Shown: positions 7,915 to 16,707 of the stretch, one piece after another
Layout: every line of letters begins with the position of its first letter
Position numbering within the stretch: the first letter of the stretch is position 1
DNA from: Pseudomonas sp. TH31
GTDB taxonomy: Bacteria > Pseudomonadota > Gammaproteobacteria > Pseudomonadales > Pseudomonadaceae
NCBI RefSeq assembly: GCF_016650815.1
Contig: NZ_JAEKEZ010000003.1
Span: forward strand, 1 to 44,290
DNA length: 44,290 nucleotides
Reading direction: 5' to 3'
Notes under the pieces: model-generated
What the model was told of the DNA's origin: nothing
Seen by the model: the letters and a program-made list of their open reading frames with translations, nothing else
The model's database searches: none
Translations under genes and position numbers: made by a program

Positions 7915-8909
7915 ATGGCCAAAAATACCATCAAAGAACTCGAGTCGTTGACCGCCAATGATGCCGGCCGAATCCTCCGGGAGGATGGTAATCTCGCCGG
8001 TCGAATCCCAGTGCGCAAGGACGGCGTGTCGGTTAGCTTTTTCTATCGGTATCGGTGGGGCGACCAGAACAAAGAGTACTCCTGCGGGCCCTGGCCGCGC
8101 AAATCCCTGACCGACATCCGCAAGGCCCGCAACCAGGCCCGTGCGCTCATCGATGAGCAGATCAATCCCAACGAGCACAAGAAAACCGCCAAGGCACAGG
8201 TGCATGCAGCAACGAACGCAAAAGCCGAACAAGTAAAAACGACGAAGGTGCAAACGCTGGCTGTCCAGGATCTGGCCAAGGCTTGGCTGTTGGATGGTGT
8301 TGCACGAAAAGACGGCAATGCCGAGTTGCAGCGCCGTTTTAACAAGGACCTATTCCCGGCACTTGGTAAGACAGCGGTGAGCAGTGTGTCCGAACACGAT
8401 ATTCGGGCGCTGATCAACTGCGGCGCTCACCGGCAAGCCATCAGCTTTTTCGCCGACCTCACCCAGATTCACAATGGTGTTTTCCCAACAAGCAGGATGA
8501 CCAGCATGTTGACGTCAAGGTCGTGAGCAAACAGGTCGGCGATCGCCAAGCCCGGTTCAAAAACCGCAAGGCCCTTTCCAGACGGCGTCACGACGATACC
8601 TTGGTCCTTGCCGACGGCCAGAACGGTGACTGGACGCCGCATGACCTGCGCCGTACCGGCGCGACCATGATGCAGGCCTTGGGGGTCAGCCTAGACGTCA
8701 TCGATCACTGCCAAAATCATGTACTGGCCGGCTCCCGGGTGAGGCGACACTACCTGCATCACGATTATGCCGAAGAGAAGAAACGCGCCTGGAGCCTCTT
8801 GGGAGATCGGCTCAGTGCCGTGTTGTCCTCAACCTACGAGCATCCACCGACCGAGTCGATGATGTCTTTTCCGGACTACGCCGCCGCAGGATCCCTGCCG
8901 TCGTCATAA
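7915..8909 (+). pseudogene. P4-type integrase with internal deletion
   Basis: From the ATG at 7915 the protein begins MAKNTIKELESLTANDAGRI and shows the Arm-DNA-binding domain (FFYRYRWG, GPWPRKSLTDIRKARNQARA). A core-binding part follows, up to FADLTQI near 8465. The frame then breaks, and a different frame (up to 8909) supplies SKQVGDRQARFKNRKALSRR, the HxxR box WTPHDLRRTGATMM, a second His and the Tyr in HYLHHDYAEEKKRA. Roughly 100 or more residues containing the first catalytic Arg are missing, so it is an inactive remnant. It starts 160 bases from the tRNA-Pro fragment, the usual position for an island integrase. Confidence 0.75.
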
Positions 8910-9090
8910 GTCGAATTCTTATAGTGCTAAACTCCTTGTAGCTTTGTATATATCTCCGAGCGCTTGGTTCGGGTCGACTCCGACCCAACATGACCCGCAG
9001 CAATCGGCCAATAGCGGACCTAGCCCCTCCTTTCTGATTGATTGACAAGCTGAGCACCGCACGTCCCCGAAGGCGTTTCCGAACTTCGAC

Positions 9091-10482
9091 TCACTTACGC
9101 TGCAACACCGACTCACCCGCCTGTAGCGGCAGTCTCAGGTTGTCCAGCAATGCAATTCCCGCAATCACTGCCACACAAAGGAACGTCAGCTGAAAGTCGA
9201 CGGTCTCGGCGTGCTCTGTATTGCCATGGATGTTCATAGCAAGACGTAGCAGCAACGCGCCTATGGCAACCCCCATCGCCATGCTCAATTGGAAGAACAT
9301 ACTGAACAAGGTTGAAGCGTCGCTCATCTGCGCCTTGGGTATATCGGCAAACCCCAGTGTGTTGAACACGGTGAACTGCATGGATCGTGACAAACCACCA
9401 ACGAACAGAATGAACAGAATCAGCGCCCAGCTCATTCGCTCATCCAGCAACGCACACGCCGCAATCGCAAGTACGCCGAGGATGCCGTTGACCATCAGCA
9501 CCGGGCGAAATCCCCAACGCTGCATCACCCAGGTGGTGAAGGGTTTCATGGCCAGATTGCCGGCAAATACCGCCAGCACCAGCAGCCCCGCATCGAATGC
9601 AGAAAGACCGAAAGCCAGTTGAAACATCAGCGGCAAGAGAAATGGCAAGGTGCTGATGGCGATCCGAAAAATCGACCCACCACACAGGCAGACACTGAAG
9701 GTACGAATACCTGTCACACCCAGCGCCAACAATGGTTGCGCATGCCGACGCATATGTCGCCAGGCAAATACACCGAGAATCACACCGGCACCGCTGAGTA
9801 ACAGCCCCTGCAATAAATTTTCGCGACTTTGCCCCAGCATTTCTACGCCGTACAACAGTGCAGCGTTGGCAACGCCAACCAGCAGAAAGCCACTCAAATC
9901 GAATGTCCGGGAACTGACGTCGTCCTGTTTCGGAATCAAGACCAGCGCGGCAATCAAGGCCAGCATGCCCAACAGTAGATTGAGGTAGAAAATCCATGGC
10001 CAGGAAGCATGGGTGACGATGAAACCACCCACGGGAGGCCCAAGTACCGGTGCAACCAGACCGGGCCAGGTGATGAAGGATATCGCCTGCACCAGGTCTT
10101 TCTTCTCGGTGGTGCGCAGCACCGCCAGACGCCCCACCGGTACCATCATCGCCCCGCTGATACCTTGCAGCACACGCGCGGCGACAAAGGTTTGCAGGCT
10201 GTCACTCAACCCGCATATCAACGAAGACAGGCTGAACAGCACGATCGCCGAACTGAATACCAGGCGTGAACCAAAACGATCAGCCAACCAGCCGCTGATC
10301 GGGATGAACACCGCCACGGCGAGCATGTAGGCGCTCATGCCAATGTTCACATCCACCGCCGCGACGCCAAACGTCCTGGCCATGTCAGGCAACGCGGTAG
10401 CGATCACCGTAGCGTCAAGGTTCTCCATGAAGAACGTGACGGCTACCAACAGAGCAATCAATGTTGAGCGGCGTTGAGACAT
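9091..10482 (-). CDS. DHA2-type MFS exporter
   Basis: 463 residues of mostly hydrophobic helices. The DHA2 (EmrB/QacA) motif D1 is visible as NLDATVIATALPDM at about 22-35. Motif A is GWLADRFGSR (about 63-72) and motif C is PVLGPPVGG (about 145-153). Members export drugs or aromatic acids by proton antiport across the inner membrane. An AGGGATG ribosome binding site precedes the ATG. It lies 78 bases after the AroE-type dehydrogenase on the same strand, so it may be co-transcribed and export an overflow intermediate of the quinate/shikimate route; that role is inference. No partner periplasmic or outer-membrane gene is adjacent. Confidence 0.85.
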   Translation of the reverse strand: MSQRRSTLIALLVAVTFFMENLDATVIATALPDMARTFGVAAVDVNIGMSAYMLAVAVFIPISGWLADRFGSRLVFSSAIVLFSLSSLICGLSDSLQTFVAARVLQGISGAMMVPVGRLAVLRTTEKKDLVQAISFITWPGLVAPVLGPPVGGFIVTHASWPWIFYLNLLLGMLALIAALVLIPKQDDVSSRTFDLSGFLLVGVANAALLYGVEMLGQSRENLLQGLLLSGAGVILGVFAWRHMRRHAQPLLALGVTGIRTFSVCLCGGSIFRIAISTLPFLLPLMFQLAFGLSAFDAGLLVLAVFAGNLAMKPFTTWVMQRWGFRPVLMVNGILGVLAIAACALLDERMSWALILFILFVGGLSRSMQFTVFNTLGFADIPKAQMSDASTLFSMFFQLSMAMGVAIGALLLRLAMNIHGNTEHAETVDFQLTFLCVAVIAGIALLDNLRLPLQAGESVLQRK

Positions 10483-10560
10483 CGGTCATCCCTGTTCAGC
10501 TACGACATTGCTCGACACTTTACAGTCGACGAGTGGGTAAATCGCGCTATGCCATGAAAG

Positions 10561-11445
10561 TTAAAGTTGACCCACAGTGTCGAGGAAATTCTTTTCCATG
10601 CGCGCAGCGTCAGGCGTTATGCCAGTAAACAGTTCAAAACACTTCACCGACTGGAACACGTTCATTGCGCCGCCACCCAGCGTACGGCAACCCAAGGCCC
10701 GGGCGGTTCTCAACAGTTCGGTTTCAATGGGAAAGTACACCACGTCGGCAACCCACAAATCCGCGCGCAGGAACTCGATTGGCACAGGCATACCCGGAAG
10801 TTTTACCATACCGATAGGTGTGGTGTTAACAAGGCCGTCGGTGCGGCTCAGGGATCCTTCAAGATCGAGACCAAACACGGCACGGCCATCGCCGAAGCTC
10901 GTATTAAGATTATTGACCAGCGCCATGCCCCGCTCTTCCTCAATATCAAAAATGCTCAACTGCTGAACGCCCTGTTGCAGCAATCCGTAAGCCACTGCCG
11001 AACCCGCACCACCCGCGCCCATTTGCACGACGCGCTCACGCTTGACCCCTTCCAATCCCCGCTTGAAACCTTCGGCGAAGCCTAAACAATCGGTGTTGTA
11101 ACCGATGGTTTTTCCATCCTTGATGACTACCGTGTTCACTGCGCCAATACTGCGTGCTTCGTCGGACAACTCATCGAGCAGCGGCAGTACTGTCTGTTTG
11201 CACGGGAACGTAATATTAAGTCCGTTGAACCCCATGCGCTTGGCAGAATCCATCAGCGCCGGCAGTGCGCTGGCATCCAGACCCAATTGGTCCAGATCAA
11301 TCAATTTGTATAAGTAGACCAGGTTCTGCGCAGCGCCTTCGCGCATATGCAAGGTCGGGCTCATGGACGACTGAAGTGCCGCACCGATTAAACCGATCAA
11401 CACGTTCGGCGCTACTGGATGCTGGGCTGATGAGGAGGTGGTCAT
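10561..11445 (-). CDS. AroE-type quinate/shikimate dehydrogenase, probably NAD-dependent
   Basis: 294 residues, the full length of the shikimate dehydrogenase family. The substrate site shows SSMSPTLH (about 26-33), the catalytic Lys in NITFPCKQTV (Lys83) and NTDCLGF (about 117-123). The nucleotide site is GAGGAGSAV (about 143-151), followed by an acidic residue at the end of the next strand (FDIEEER, Asp167). That replaces the basic NRT motif of NADP-dependent AroE and favours NAD, as in catabolic quinate dehydrogenases. An AAGGA site lies 8 bases before the ATG. It sits between a GntR gene and an exporter on the same strand. A catabolic role in quinate/shikimate oxidation is the best reading; a second AroE lies at 41918-42738. 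Confidence 0.85.
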   Translation of the reverse strand: MTTSSSAQHPVAPNVLIGLIGAALQSSMSPTLHMREGAAQNLVYLYKLIDLDQLGLDASALPALMDSAKRMGFNGLNITFPCKQTVLPLLDELSDEARSIGAVNTVVIKDGKTIGYNTDCLGFAEGFKRGLEGVKRERVVQMGAGGAGSAVAYGLLQQGVQQLSIFDIEEERGMALVNNLNTSFGDGRAVFGLDLEGSLSRTDGLVNTTPIGMVKLPGMPVPIEFLRADLWVADVVYFPIETELLRTARALGCRTLGGGAMNVFQSVKCFELFTGITPDAARMEKNFLDTVGQL

Positions 11446-11601
11446 TGTTATTATCCTTGGGTATCAGTGGTGACGGACAGGTACATGTGTTGCTTCTTTT
11501 GCAAGCAGCCGAGCACTGCGCCCGCTAACCGCTGCAGGGGGACTATTGTTTTTTGTTTTAAGGACGCCGTAACCGCAAACGGTCGAGACGCCAGCGTTTG
11601 A

Positions 11602-12327
11602 TCACGCTTCTAGCCCGGCTTCCTGGCGATGAAGGGTGATACAAATATTTTGCGTGGTGCGTTGAATATGCTGAGCAAGCAGCGCACACGCCAGATCGGC
11701 ATTACGCTCCAGGGTGGCTGCGACAATAGCTCCGTGTTCGGAATTAACGTCCCGGTCAAAAGGATTTTTCGCCAGAAACAGTCGACGGTAGCGATCGTTG
11801 AGATCATGCAAGGTGTTGCAGTAATTAATCAGTAACGGCATGGCGCAGGCCTCGAGCAACTTGAGATGAAAATCGCGGTGCGCCAGCTCCCACTGCTCCT
11901 GCTGAGCAGAGGACATGCAATCGGTACGCTTGATGTTATGCAGCTTGTCTTCCGCCGCCCGGACCGAATCCGCCCAAGCCTGATCGCCTTTGGTGATCGA
12001 CTCTCGCAATGCGAGACCTTCGAAATGCACCCGCAGCTTTGCGATCTCCTGAAGGTTTTTCTCAGACACAGGAATAACCCGGTATCCCCGTTTGTCCTCG
12101 ATCAAAACCAAGCCTTCTGCGCCCAGTCGTGAAAGCGCCTCCCTGAGAGGACTTCGACTGATGGTGAGACCCAGCTTTTCACGCAATGCATCCAGACGCA
12201 GCTTGCTGCCCGGGGCTAATTCACCGGTCATGATCGCCAAACGCAGTCGCTTCACCAAAGAAGTTGCGTGAGTCGTGGCGCTGTCTTCCTGCGCAGACAA
12301 ACTTTCATCCATCAGCAAATGGTTCAC
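11602..12327 (-). CDS. GntR-family (FCD) regulator, paralogue 1
   Basis: 241 residues from a GTG at 12327, chosen because GGAGG lies 7 bases upstream; an ATG at 12366 has no such site. The winged-helix domain covers about residues 22-88 (SRSPLREALSRLGAEGLVLI), followed by an FCD effector domain with HRDFHLKLLEAC and QHIQRTTQNI. The DNA-binding domain is almost identical to that of the second copy at 32636-33361, so the two probably read the same operator; the effector domains differ more. Candidate operators with a TGCATGC core lie upstream at 12541 and 12699. FCD members often bind carboxylates such as quinate-pathway intermediates. Confidence 0.85.
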   Translation of the reverse strand: MNHLLMDESLSAQEDSATTHATSLVKRLRLAIMTGELAPGSKLRLDALREKLGLTISRSPLREALSRLGAEGLVLIEDKRGYRVIPVSEKNLQEIAKLRVHFEGLALRESITKGDQAWADSVRAAEDKLHNIKRTDCMSSAQQEQWELAHRDFHLKLLEACAMPLLINYCNTLHDLNDRYRRLFLAKNPFDRDVNSEHGAIVAATLERNADLACALLAQHIQRTTQNICITLHRQEAGLEA

Positions 12328-12540
12328 TGCACAAACCTCCCACCCAAAAAACTCGATTGGCGACATGCGCTGTCACTTGGTATCGACAACATTATCTGTG
12401 ATGTCCGCGCTCCGTCAGCTGCTGTTAACGCGCTGAACAACGCCTTGCGCTATTAGATCAACCGCTACTCCCTGTCTCACGCTAGTCAATATCGCTAGCA
12501 GGAGGAGATCACCGAAGCTGACCCTCACCGAAAAATCTAA

Positions 12541-12555
12541 TTTTGCATGCTAAAA
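12541..12555. promoter_or_regulatory. candidate GntR operator 1
   Basis: TTTTGCATGCTAAAA, a near-palindrome with core TGCATGC, lies in the 512-base region between the divergent GntR gene and the ACS transporter. Five AT-flanked sites of this type occur in the window, all next to genes expected to be controlled by the two GntR paralogues. FCD-type GntR proteins typically bind palindromes of the form TNGTATACNA, which this resembles. Confidence 0.5.
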
Positions 12556-12698
12556 CAGAATGCACAGCAAAAAAGTAATCTTCCTCGAAAGTTAAGTCAA
12601 GGACAAAACCCCAAAAGCCCGATGAGTAAATAAGATAAATCTGTCGAAAATAATTAGGAATAACAATGAATAAAAGACATTTAAGGCGTAAAAATCGT

Positions 12699-12716
12699 GA
12701 TTTTGCATGCAGAATC
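12699..12716. promoter_or_regulatory. candidate GntR operator 2
   Basis: GATTTTGCATGCAGAATC is an 18-bp palindrome with one mismatched pair. It ends 11 bases upstream of the -35 box of the transporter promoter (12728-12757), a position suited to either repression or activation. It shares the TGCATGC core with the sites at 12541, 27021, 27124 and 27180. Confidence 0.55.
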
Positions 12717-12727
12717 AAGATTGACGG

Positions 12728-12757
12728 TTGACATCGCAATCAAGTTCTACCTAGCCT
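12728..12757 (+). promoter_or_regulatory. sigma70-like promoter for the ACS transporter
   Basis: TTGACA (12728-12733) and TAGCCT (12752-12757) are separated by 18 bases. Transcription would begin near 12764, leaving about 75 bases of leader before the preferred start at 12840. The -35 is consensus, the -10 weak, as expected for a regulated promoter. Confidence 0.45.
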
Positions 12758-12839
12758 AAGCATCTAAATGCCGTATGCAAAATTGCTAATGCACAGTTTT
12801 CATCAAAATCCCGATAACAACAAAATGGGTCTACAAGAT

Positions 12840-14174
12840 ATGACTGAAAAATCTGGAGGGGTTGCATCAGCAACTTCGCTGGCCTACGCCCCAGCTACAA
12901 GCGCCAAGCGCAGCCGCGCCCGCTTTGTCATTCTTGCATTGCTCGCGATTGGCACCATGATCAATTATCTGGATCGAACAGTCCTCGGGATCGCTGCTCC
13001 TGAGCTCACTAAAGATCTGGGGATCTCCGCTGTCACAATGGGCTTTGTGTTCTCGGCGTTTGCCTGGACTTATGCCTTGGCGCAGATACCTGGCGGATTG
13101 TTCCTCGATCGATTCGGTAGCAAGGTCACTTACTTTCTGGCGATCGCCCTCTGGTCCGGGTTCACTTTGCTTCAGGGCTTTGCCATTGGCATCAAGACCC
13201 TGTTGCTATGCCGCTTCGGACTTGGGATCAGCGAAGCACCTTGCTTTCCAACCAACAGCCGGGTGGTCGGAATTTGGTTTCCACAACAGGAGCGTGCTCG
13301 CGCCACGGCGATCTATACCGTGGGTGAGTACTTGGGATTGGCATGCTTCGCGCCCGCCTTGTTCTGGATCATGGGCGCCTACGGCTGGCGTGCGATTTTC
13401 ATTCTGGTTGGCTTGGTCGGTATCGTCTTTGGCGTCGTTTGGTGGCGCCTTTATCGCGAACCCCACGAGTCCACCAGCGTCAATCAGGCAGAACTGGATT
13501 ACATTGCGGCGGGCGGTGGCCTGGTAAAAGCTGACGAGCAAGCGACCCCGTTCTCCTGGTCCAACGTTCGTAAATTGCTGTCCTACCGCCAAATCATCGG
13601 TGCATCCATCGGCCAGTTCGCTGGCAACACAGTTCTGGTGTTCTTCCTGACATGGTTCCCAACATACTTGGCAACTGAGCGTCACATGGGTTGGATAAAG
13701 GTCGGTTTCTTTTCAATCATGCCGTTCCTTGCAGCTGCAGCCGGGGTGATGTTCGGTGGCTGGCTCTCTGATCAGCTTTTGAAACGTACCGGATCGGCCA
13801 ACATCGCCCGTAAACTGCCGATCATTAGTGGGTTAATGATGGCCAGCACGATCATAGGGGCGAACTATGTTGAGACTGACGTACTGGTCATCTCAATTCT
13901 GTCTTTCGCCTTTTTTGGCCAAGGCATGGTAGGCCTCGGATGGACATTGATCTCCGACGTTGCGCCGAAAAAACTCATGGGGTTGACCGGCGGACTGTTT
14001 AACTTTTGCTCCAACCTGTCGGGCATCAGTACCCCGCTGATAATCGGCTTCATTATTGCATCCACGGGGTCGTTCTTTTATGCACTGTTTTACGTCGGTG
14101 CAGCCGCCTTCCTTGGCGTGATTGCCTACGCCTTCATTGTCGGCGACGTGCGGCGTATCGAGTTCAATAGCTGA
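12840..14174 (+). CDS. ACS-family MFS uptake transporter
   Basis: About 444 residues from the ATG at 12840 (MTEKSGGVAS). The frame is open from 12768, but an initiation there would fall at the predicted transcription start. No strong ribosome binding site marks any candidate. The protein has the anion:cation symporter pattern INYLDRTVLGIAAPEL in the first helix, motif A as GGLFLDRFGSK, and GISEAPCFPTNSRVVGIWFP, typical of transporters for glucarate, galactonate, hexuronates and aromatic acids. It should carry a carboxylated substrate inward across the inner membrane. The GntR operators upstream and the divergent GntR gene suggest that the substrate is an inducer of the quinate/shikimate-type pathway. 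Confidence 0.85.
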   Translation: MTEKSGGVASATSLAYAPATSAKRSRARFVILALLAIGTMINYLDRTVLGIAAPELTKDLGISAVTMGFVFSAFAWTYALAQIPGGLFLDRFGSKVTYFLAIALWSGFTLLQGFAIGIKTLLLCRFGLGISEAPCFPTNSRVVGIWFPQQERARATAIYTVGEYLGLACFAPALFWIMGAYGWRAIFILVGLVGIVFGVVWWRLYREPHESTSVNQAELDYIAAGGGLVKADEQATPFSWSNVRKLLSYRQIIGASIGQFAGNTVLVFFLTWFPTYLATERHMGWIKVGFFSIMPFLAAAAGVMFGGWLSDQLLKRTGSANIARKLPIISGLMMASTIIGANYVETDVLVISILSFAFFGQGMVGLGWTLISDVAPKKLMGLTGGLFNFCSNLSGISTPLIIGFIIASTGSFFYALFYVGAAAFLGVIAYAFIVGDVRRIEFNS

Positions 14175-14232
14175 GTCAGTTTCGTGACCATTCTCGACGC
14201 CTAAAGCAGGTGAGATGACCATGATCAAATTG

Positions 14233-14269
14233 GCGTTGCTATCCGATACTGTGTTCAGGATAGCAATGC
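14233..14269. terminator. hairpin between converging transporter and IclR genes
   Basis: GCGTTGCTATCC (14233-14244) and GGATAGCAATGC (14258-14269) pair over 12 bases with one wobble and a 13-base loop. It lies 60 bases after the transporter stop and 70 before the end of the convergent iclR-type gene, so a shared terminator is likely. There is no T-run on either side, hence the modest confidence. Confidence 0.4.
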
Positions 14270-14338
14270 CAATCTGCGCATCTGAAGAGTGAAGAGGCGG
14301 CAGGCGATTTCGACATGCCAGAGGATGCGAACCGCGCC

Positions 14339-15190
14339 TTAGTTGGCTGTCGGCAACTTAAGGGCACCCGCGGAAAAATGCAGAGTACTGGCGAGTTCTT
14401 GGGCAATTTCGCGCGCACTGGGCAACGCGCTACTCACCAGTTCGGCGGCCGACATCCGTTCAGCGTTCACCGTCAGACTGACCCCTGCTACAGGTTCGCC
14501 CGCACTATTGAGCACCGGTACGGCTACCGTGCAGAGCCCATAGGCATTCTCGCCTTCAGACACCGCATATCCTTGCTCCCGAACCAACACCAAACGATCA
14601 AGCAAGTCATCGAGGTCTGTGAGCGTTCGCTCGGAGAGTTTTACCCGTGGTGAACTATCGAGAATGGCAATCTGTTGCTCCCGAGGCAGGAACGCAAGCA
14701 TTGCCTGACCTAGCGCCGATGCATACGCCGGGATACGTTTGCCCGGGCGTCGATCGACGTGCCGAGCAAGGCCCTGCTCAACCCGCTGCATGAACACGAC
14801 GTCCGCGCCATCGAGAATCCCAACCGAGGCAGCGTCGGAAATTCGTGGCACACACTCTTGAAGCAAGGGACTCGCATGCTGGGCGACATCCTGGGTCGAG
14901 AGCACCAGGAAGCCCAGTTCCAGGCATTTAAGCGCGAGACGGAATCGTTTATTCGGCACCGCACGCAAATAGCCGAGAGCGACCAGCGTATGGATGAGTC
15001 GGTAGGCGGTGCCCCGGTCCAAGTCTGCGGCAACCGCGACTTCGCTGATGGTCATCGCGGGTTCTTCGGCGCTGAAGGCGTGCAGCACGCTGAAAGCCTT
15101 GGCCACCGAATTGACGACATTCTTCGGGTTTTCACCGGTGATCGCTGCTTCGCCTTTCGGCTGTTGTCCCTTGGTCTTGCTGTCGTCCAC
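14339..15190 (-). CDS. IclR-family regulator of the sugar-acid cluster
   Basis: 283 residues from a GTG at 15190, preferred because AAGGA lies 7 bases upstream; an earlier GTG at 15217 lacks a site. The N-terminal helix-turn-helix is VAVAADLDRGTAYRLIHTLV, after the family-typical NSVAKAFSVLHAF. The effector domain follows, with FMQRVEQG and a C-terminal GVSLTVNAERMS. IclR proteins usually bind small carboxylates or sugar acids. It is the last cistron of the 19905-14339 operon, so it probably autoregulates with it. A candidate operator lies at 19952-19972 between that operon and the divergent kinase. Confidence 0.8.
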   Translation of the reverse strand: MDDSKTKGQQPKGEAAITGENPKNVVNSVAKAFSVLHAFSAEEPAMTISEVAVAADLDRGTAYRLIHTLVALGYLRAVPNKRFRLALKCLELGFLVLSTQDVAQHASPLLQECVPRISDAASVGILDGADVVFMQRVEQGLARHVDRRPGKRIPAYASALGQAMLAFLPREQQIAILDSSPRVKLSERTLTDLDDLLDRLVLVREQGYAVSEGENAYGLCTVAVPVLNSAGEPVAGVSLTVNAERMSAAELVSSALPSAREIAQELASTLHFSAGALKLPTAN

Positions 15191-15241
15191 CGTTGATTCC
15201 TTGGAGAGGCTATTCACAGGCGGTTTTATATCTCATGACCA

Positions 15242-15994
15242 TCAGGAAGAAAACAGCCGCAGCGCTGCCATGCCGCCATCGACGGTCAACACCGAACCGA
15301 CCGTTGAGCGCGCTACGGGACTGGCCAGATAAAGAACAGCATGCGCAACCTCTTCAGCCTGGACCATATAGCCGGTGGGCTGTCGATCGTTGTAGACCTG
15401 GCGCTGCACCGCAGGATCCGGCGCCTCGGCGATCAATTTCTGGATGAGTGGTGTATCGACCGTGCCAGGACTGATGCAATTGACGCGAATGCCCTCATGT
15501 ATCAGGTCTGCGGCCATGGCTCTGGTCATCGCCTCGATTGCGCCCTTGGTCGCTGAATACAGAGCCCGCCGACGCAGACCGGTGATGGCAGTGCATGACG
15601 ACATATTGATGATCGATGCATCGCGGGATTGACGTAGGAACGGCAACGCGGCTCGTGTAGCGCGCACATAACCGAGCACGTTGATATCGAAGATACGATG
15701 CCAGTCATCCATGCTGCCATCTTCGACAGTGGCGGGAAAACTCACTCCGGCATTATTGACCAGCAAATCTATGTGGCCGTGCAAGCCGCCAAAATGCGCC
15801 AATGCCTCAGCCACTTCAAGGTCGCTGCTCACATCAACCTGATATCCATTGGCGCCGACTGGCGCATCAGCGAGTTGCTTGTCGAGAACGGCGACTACCG
15901 CGCCTCGCGCCAACAAGGCTTCACTGATCGCCTTGCCGATTCCTGCACCGCCGCCCGTGACCACGGCGATACGTCCGGAAAAATGTTCGTTCAT
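15242..15994 (-). CDS. SDR-family dehydrogenase (sugar-acid type)
   Basis: 250 residues with a complete classical short-chain dehydrogenase core: TGGGAGIG (about 13-20), NNAG (80-83), the active-site Ser region NMSSCTAITG, and Tyr146-Lys150 in YSATK, followed by ISPGTVDTP. An acidic residue after the second strand (VLDKQ) favours NAD. Relatives oxidise 2-keto-3-deoxy-fuconate, sugar acids or cyclic alcohols. Its ATG overlaps the racemase-like gene end by four bases. In this operon it could supply the first oxidation of an aldonate to a 2- or 3-oxo acid, standing in for LtnD/DenD, which are not present. That assignment is inference. Confidence 0.8.
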   Translation of the reverse strand: MNEHFSGRIAVVTGGGAGIGKAISEALLARGAVVAVLDKQLADAPVGANGYQVDVSSDLEVAEALAHFGGLHGHIDLLVNNAGVSFPATVEDGSMDDWHRIFDINVLGYVRATRAALPFLRQSRDASIINMSSCTAITGLRRRALYSATKGAIEAMTRAMAADLIHEGIRVNCISPGTVDTPLIQKLIAEAPDPAVQRQVYNDRQPTGYMVQAEEVAHAVLYLASPVARSTVGSVLTVDGGMAALRLFSS

Positions 15995-16680
15995 GACTGA
16001 CTCCCTTCGATCGAATGAGTGCGCTGCTCGTACTCGGTGATATGCCGGCCGATGTCTTCCATCAACAACGAAGGGCTGGCCAGCACCTGTACCGGCAACA
16101 GCCCGGCCAGCCGCTCACGCAGATGTGCGAGAGACGCCTGAGCAAGCATCAGCACATCGATCTTGCCGAGCAATTGAGTAACAGCTGACTCAATTAGCTG
16201 ATCGTGAATGGCCCGGTCGCCAGCCAACAACGCTTGATAGGCTTCAGGCACCGCTAGCACTTGAATGTCTATGTCGACACCCTGCTGCGCGGCGTGGGCA
16301 CACAACAACGCACTGCTCGGTTCCACGGTACTGGTCGAGGTGCACAGCAGACCAATGCGCGGACCATTGCGCACCGCTAGCGCGGCCATCGGATCATCGA
16401 TCTTCAGGATCGTTTTATTGGTCAGGGTCCGAGCAATATCGACCGATGGAGAAGTGGAGGAGCACGTTACAACAATCAGGTCGGCATCGGCCTGATCGGC
16501 CAGCAGGATCTGCTCGACGACTCGGCGATAGACCAACGCCTGAGGCGCTCTGCGCAGCAAGTCCTGCAACAAGCTTTCGTTGAGGATATGGAAACAGTCC
16601 GCGTGGGGGTAAGCCTGACGCATCTGCTCTCGAAAGTTTTCGACCAGGAAGCCGACGGTATGAATGAAGCCGATTCTCAT
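15991..16680 (-). CDS. Asp/Glu racemase superfamily protein with a single active-site Cys
   Basis: 229 residues. The superfamily pattern is seen as IGFIHTVG at the N-terminus, VVTCSSTSPS with the first catalytic Cys (Cys73), KIDDPM near 94-99 and GLLCTSTSTVEP near 110-121. The second active-site Cys of racemases is replaced: the expected position reads LAQASLAHL (Ala182). A single remaining Cys is compatible with a decarboxylase, isomerase or one-base epimerase rather than a two-base racemase. It overlaps the SDR by four bases, so the two are translationally coupled. In this cluster it might replace OtnI as the isomerase of a 2-oxo-tetronate. No ribosome binding site is evident. Confidence 0.7.
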   Translation of the reverse strand: MRIGFIHTVGFLVENFREQMRQAYPHADCFHILNESLLQDLLRRAPQALVYRRVVEQILLADQADADLIVVTCSSTSPSVDIARTLTNKTILKIDDPMAALAVRNGPRIGLLCTSTSTVEPSSALLCAHAAQQGVDIDIQVLAVPEAYQALLAGDRAIHDQLIESAVTQLLGKIDVLMLAQASLAHLRERLAGLLPVQVLASPSLLMEDIGRHITEYEQRTHSIEGSQS

Positions 16681-16707
16681 GAGGGGATGCTCGTTTCGAA
16701 AATGAGG

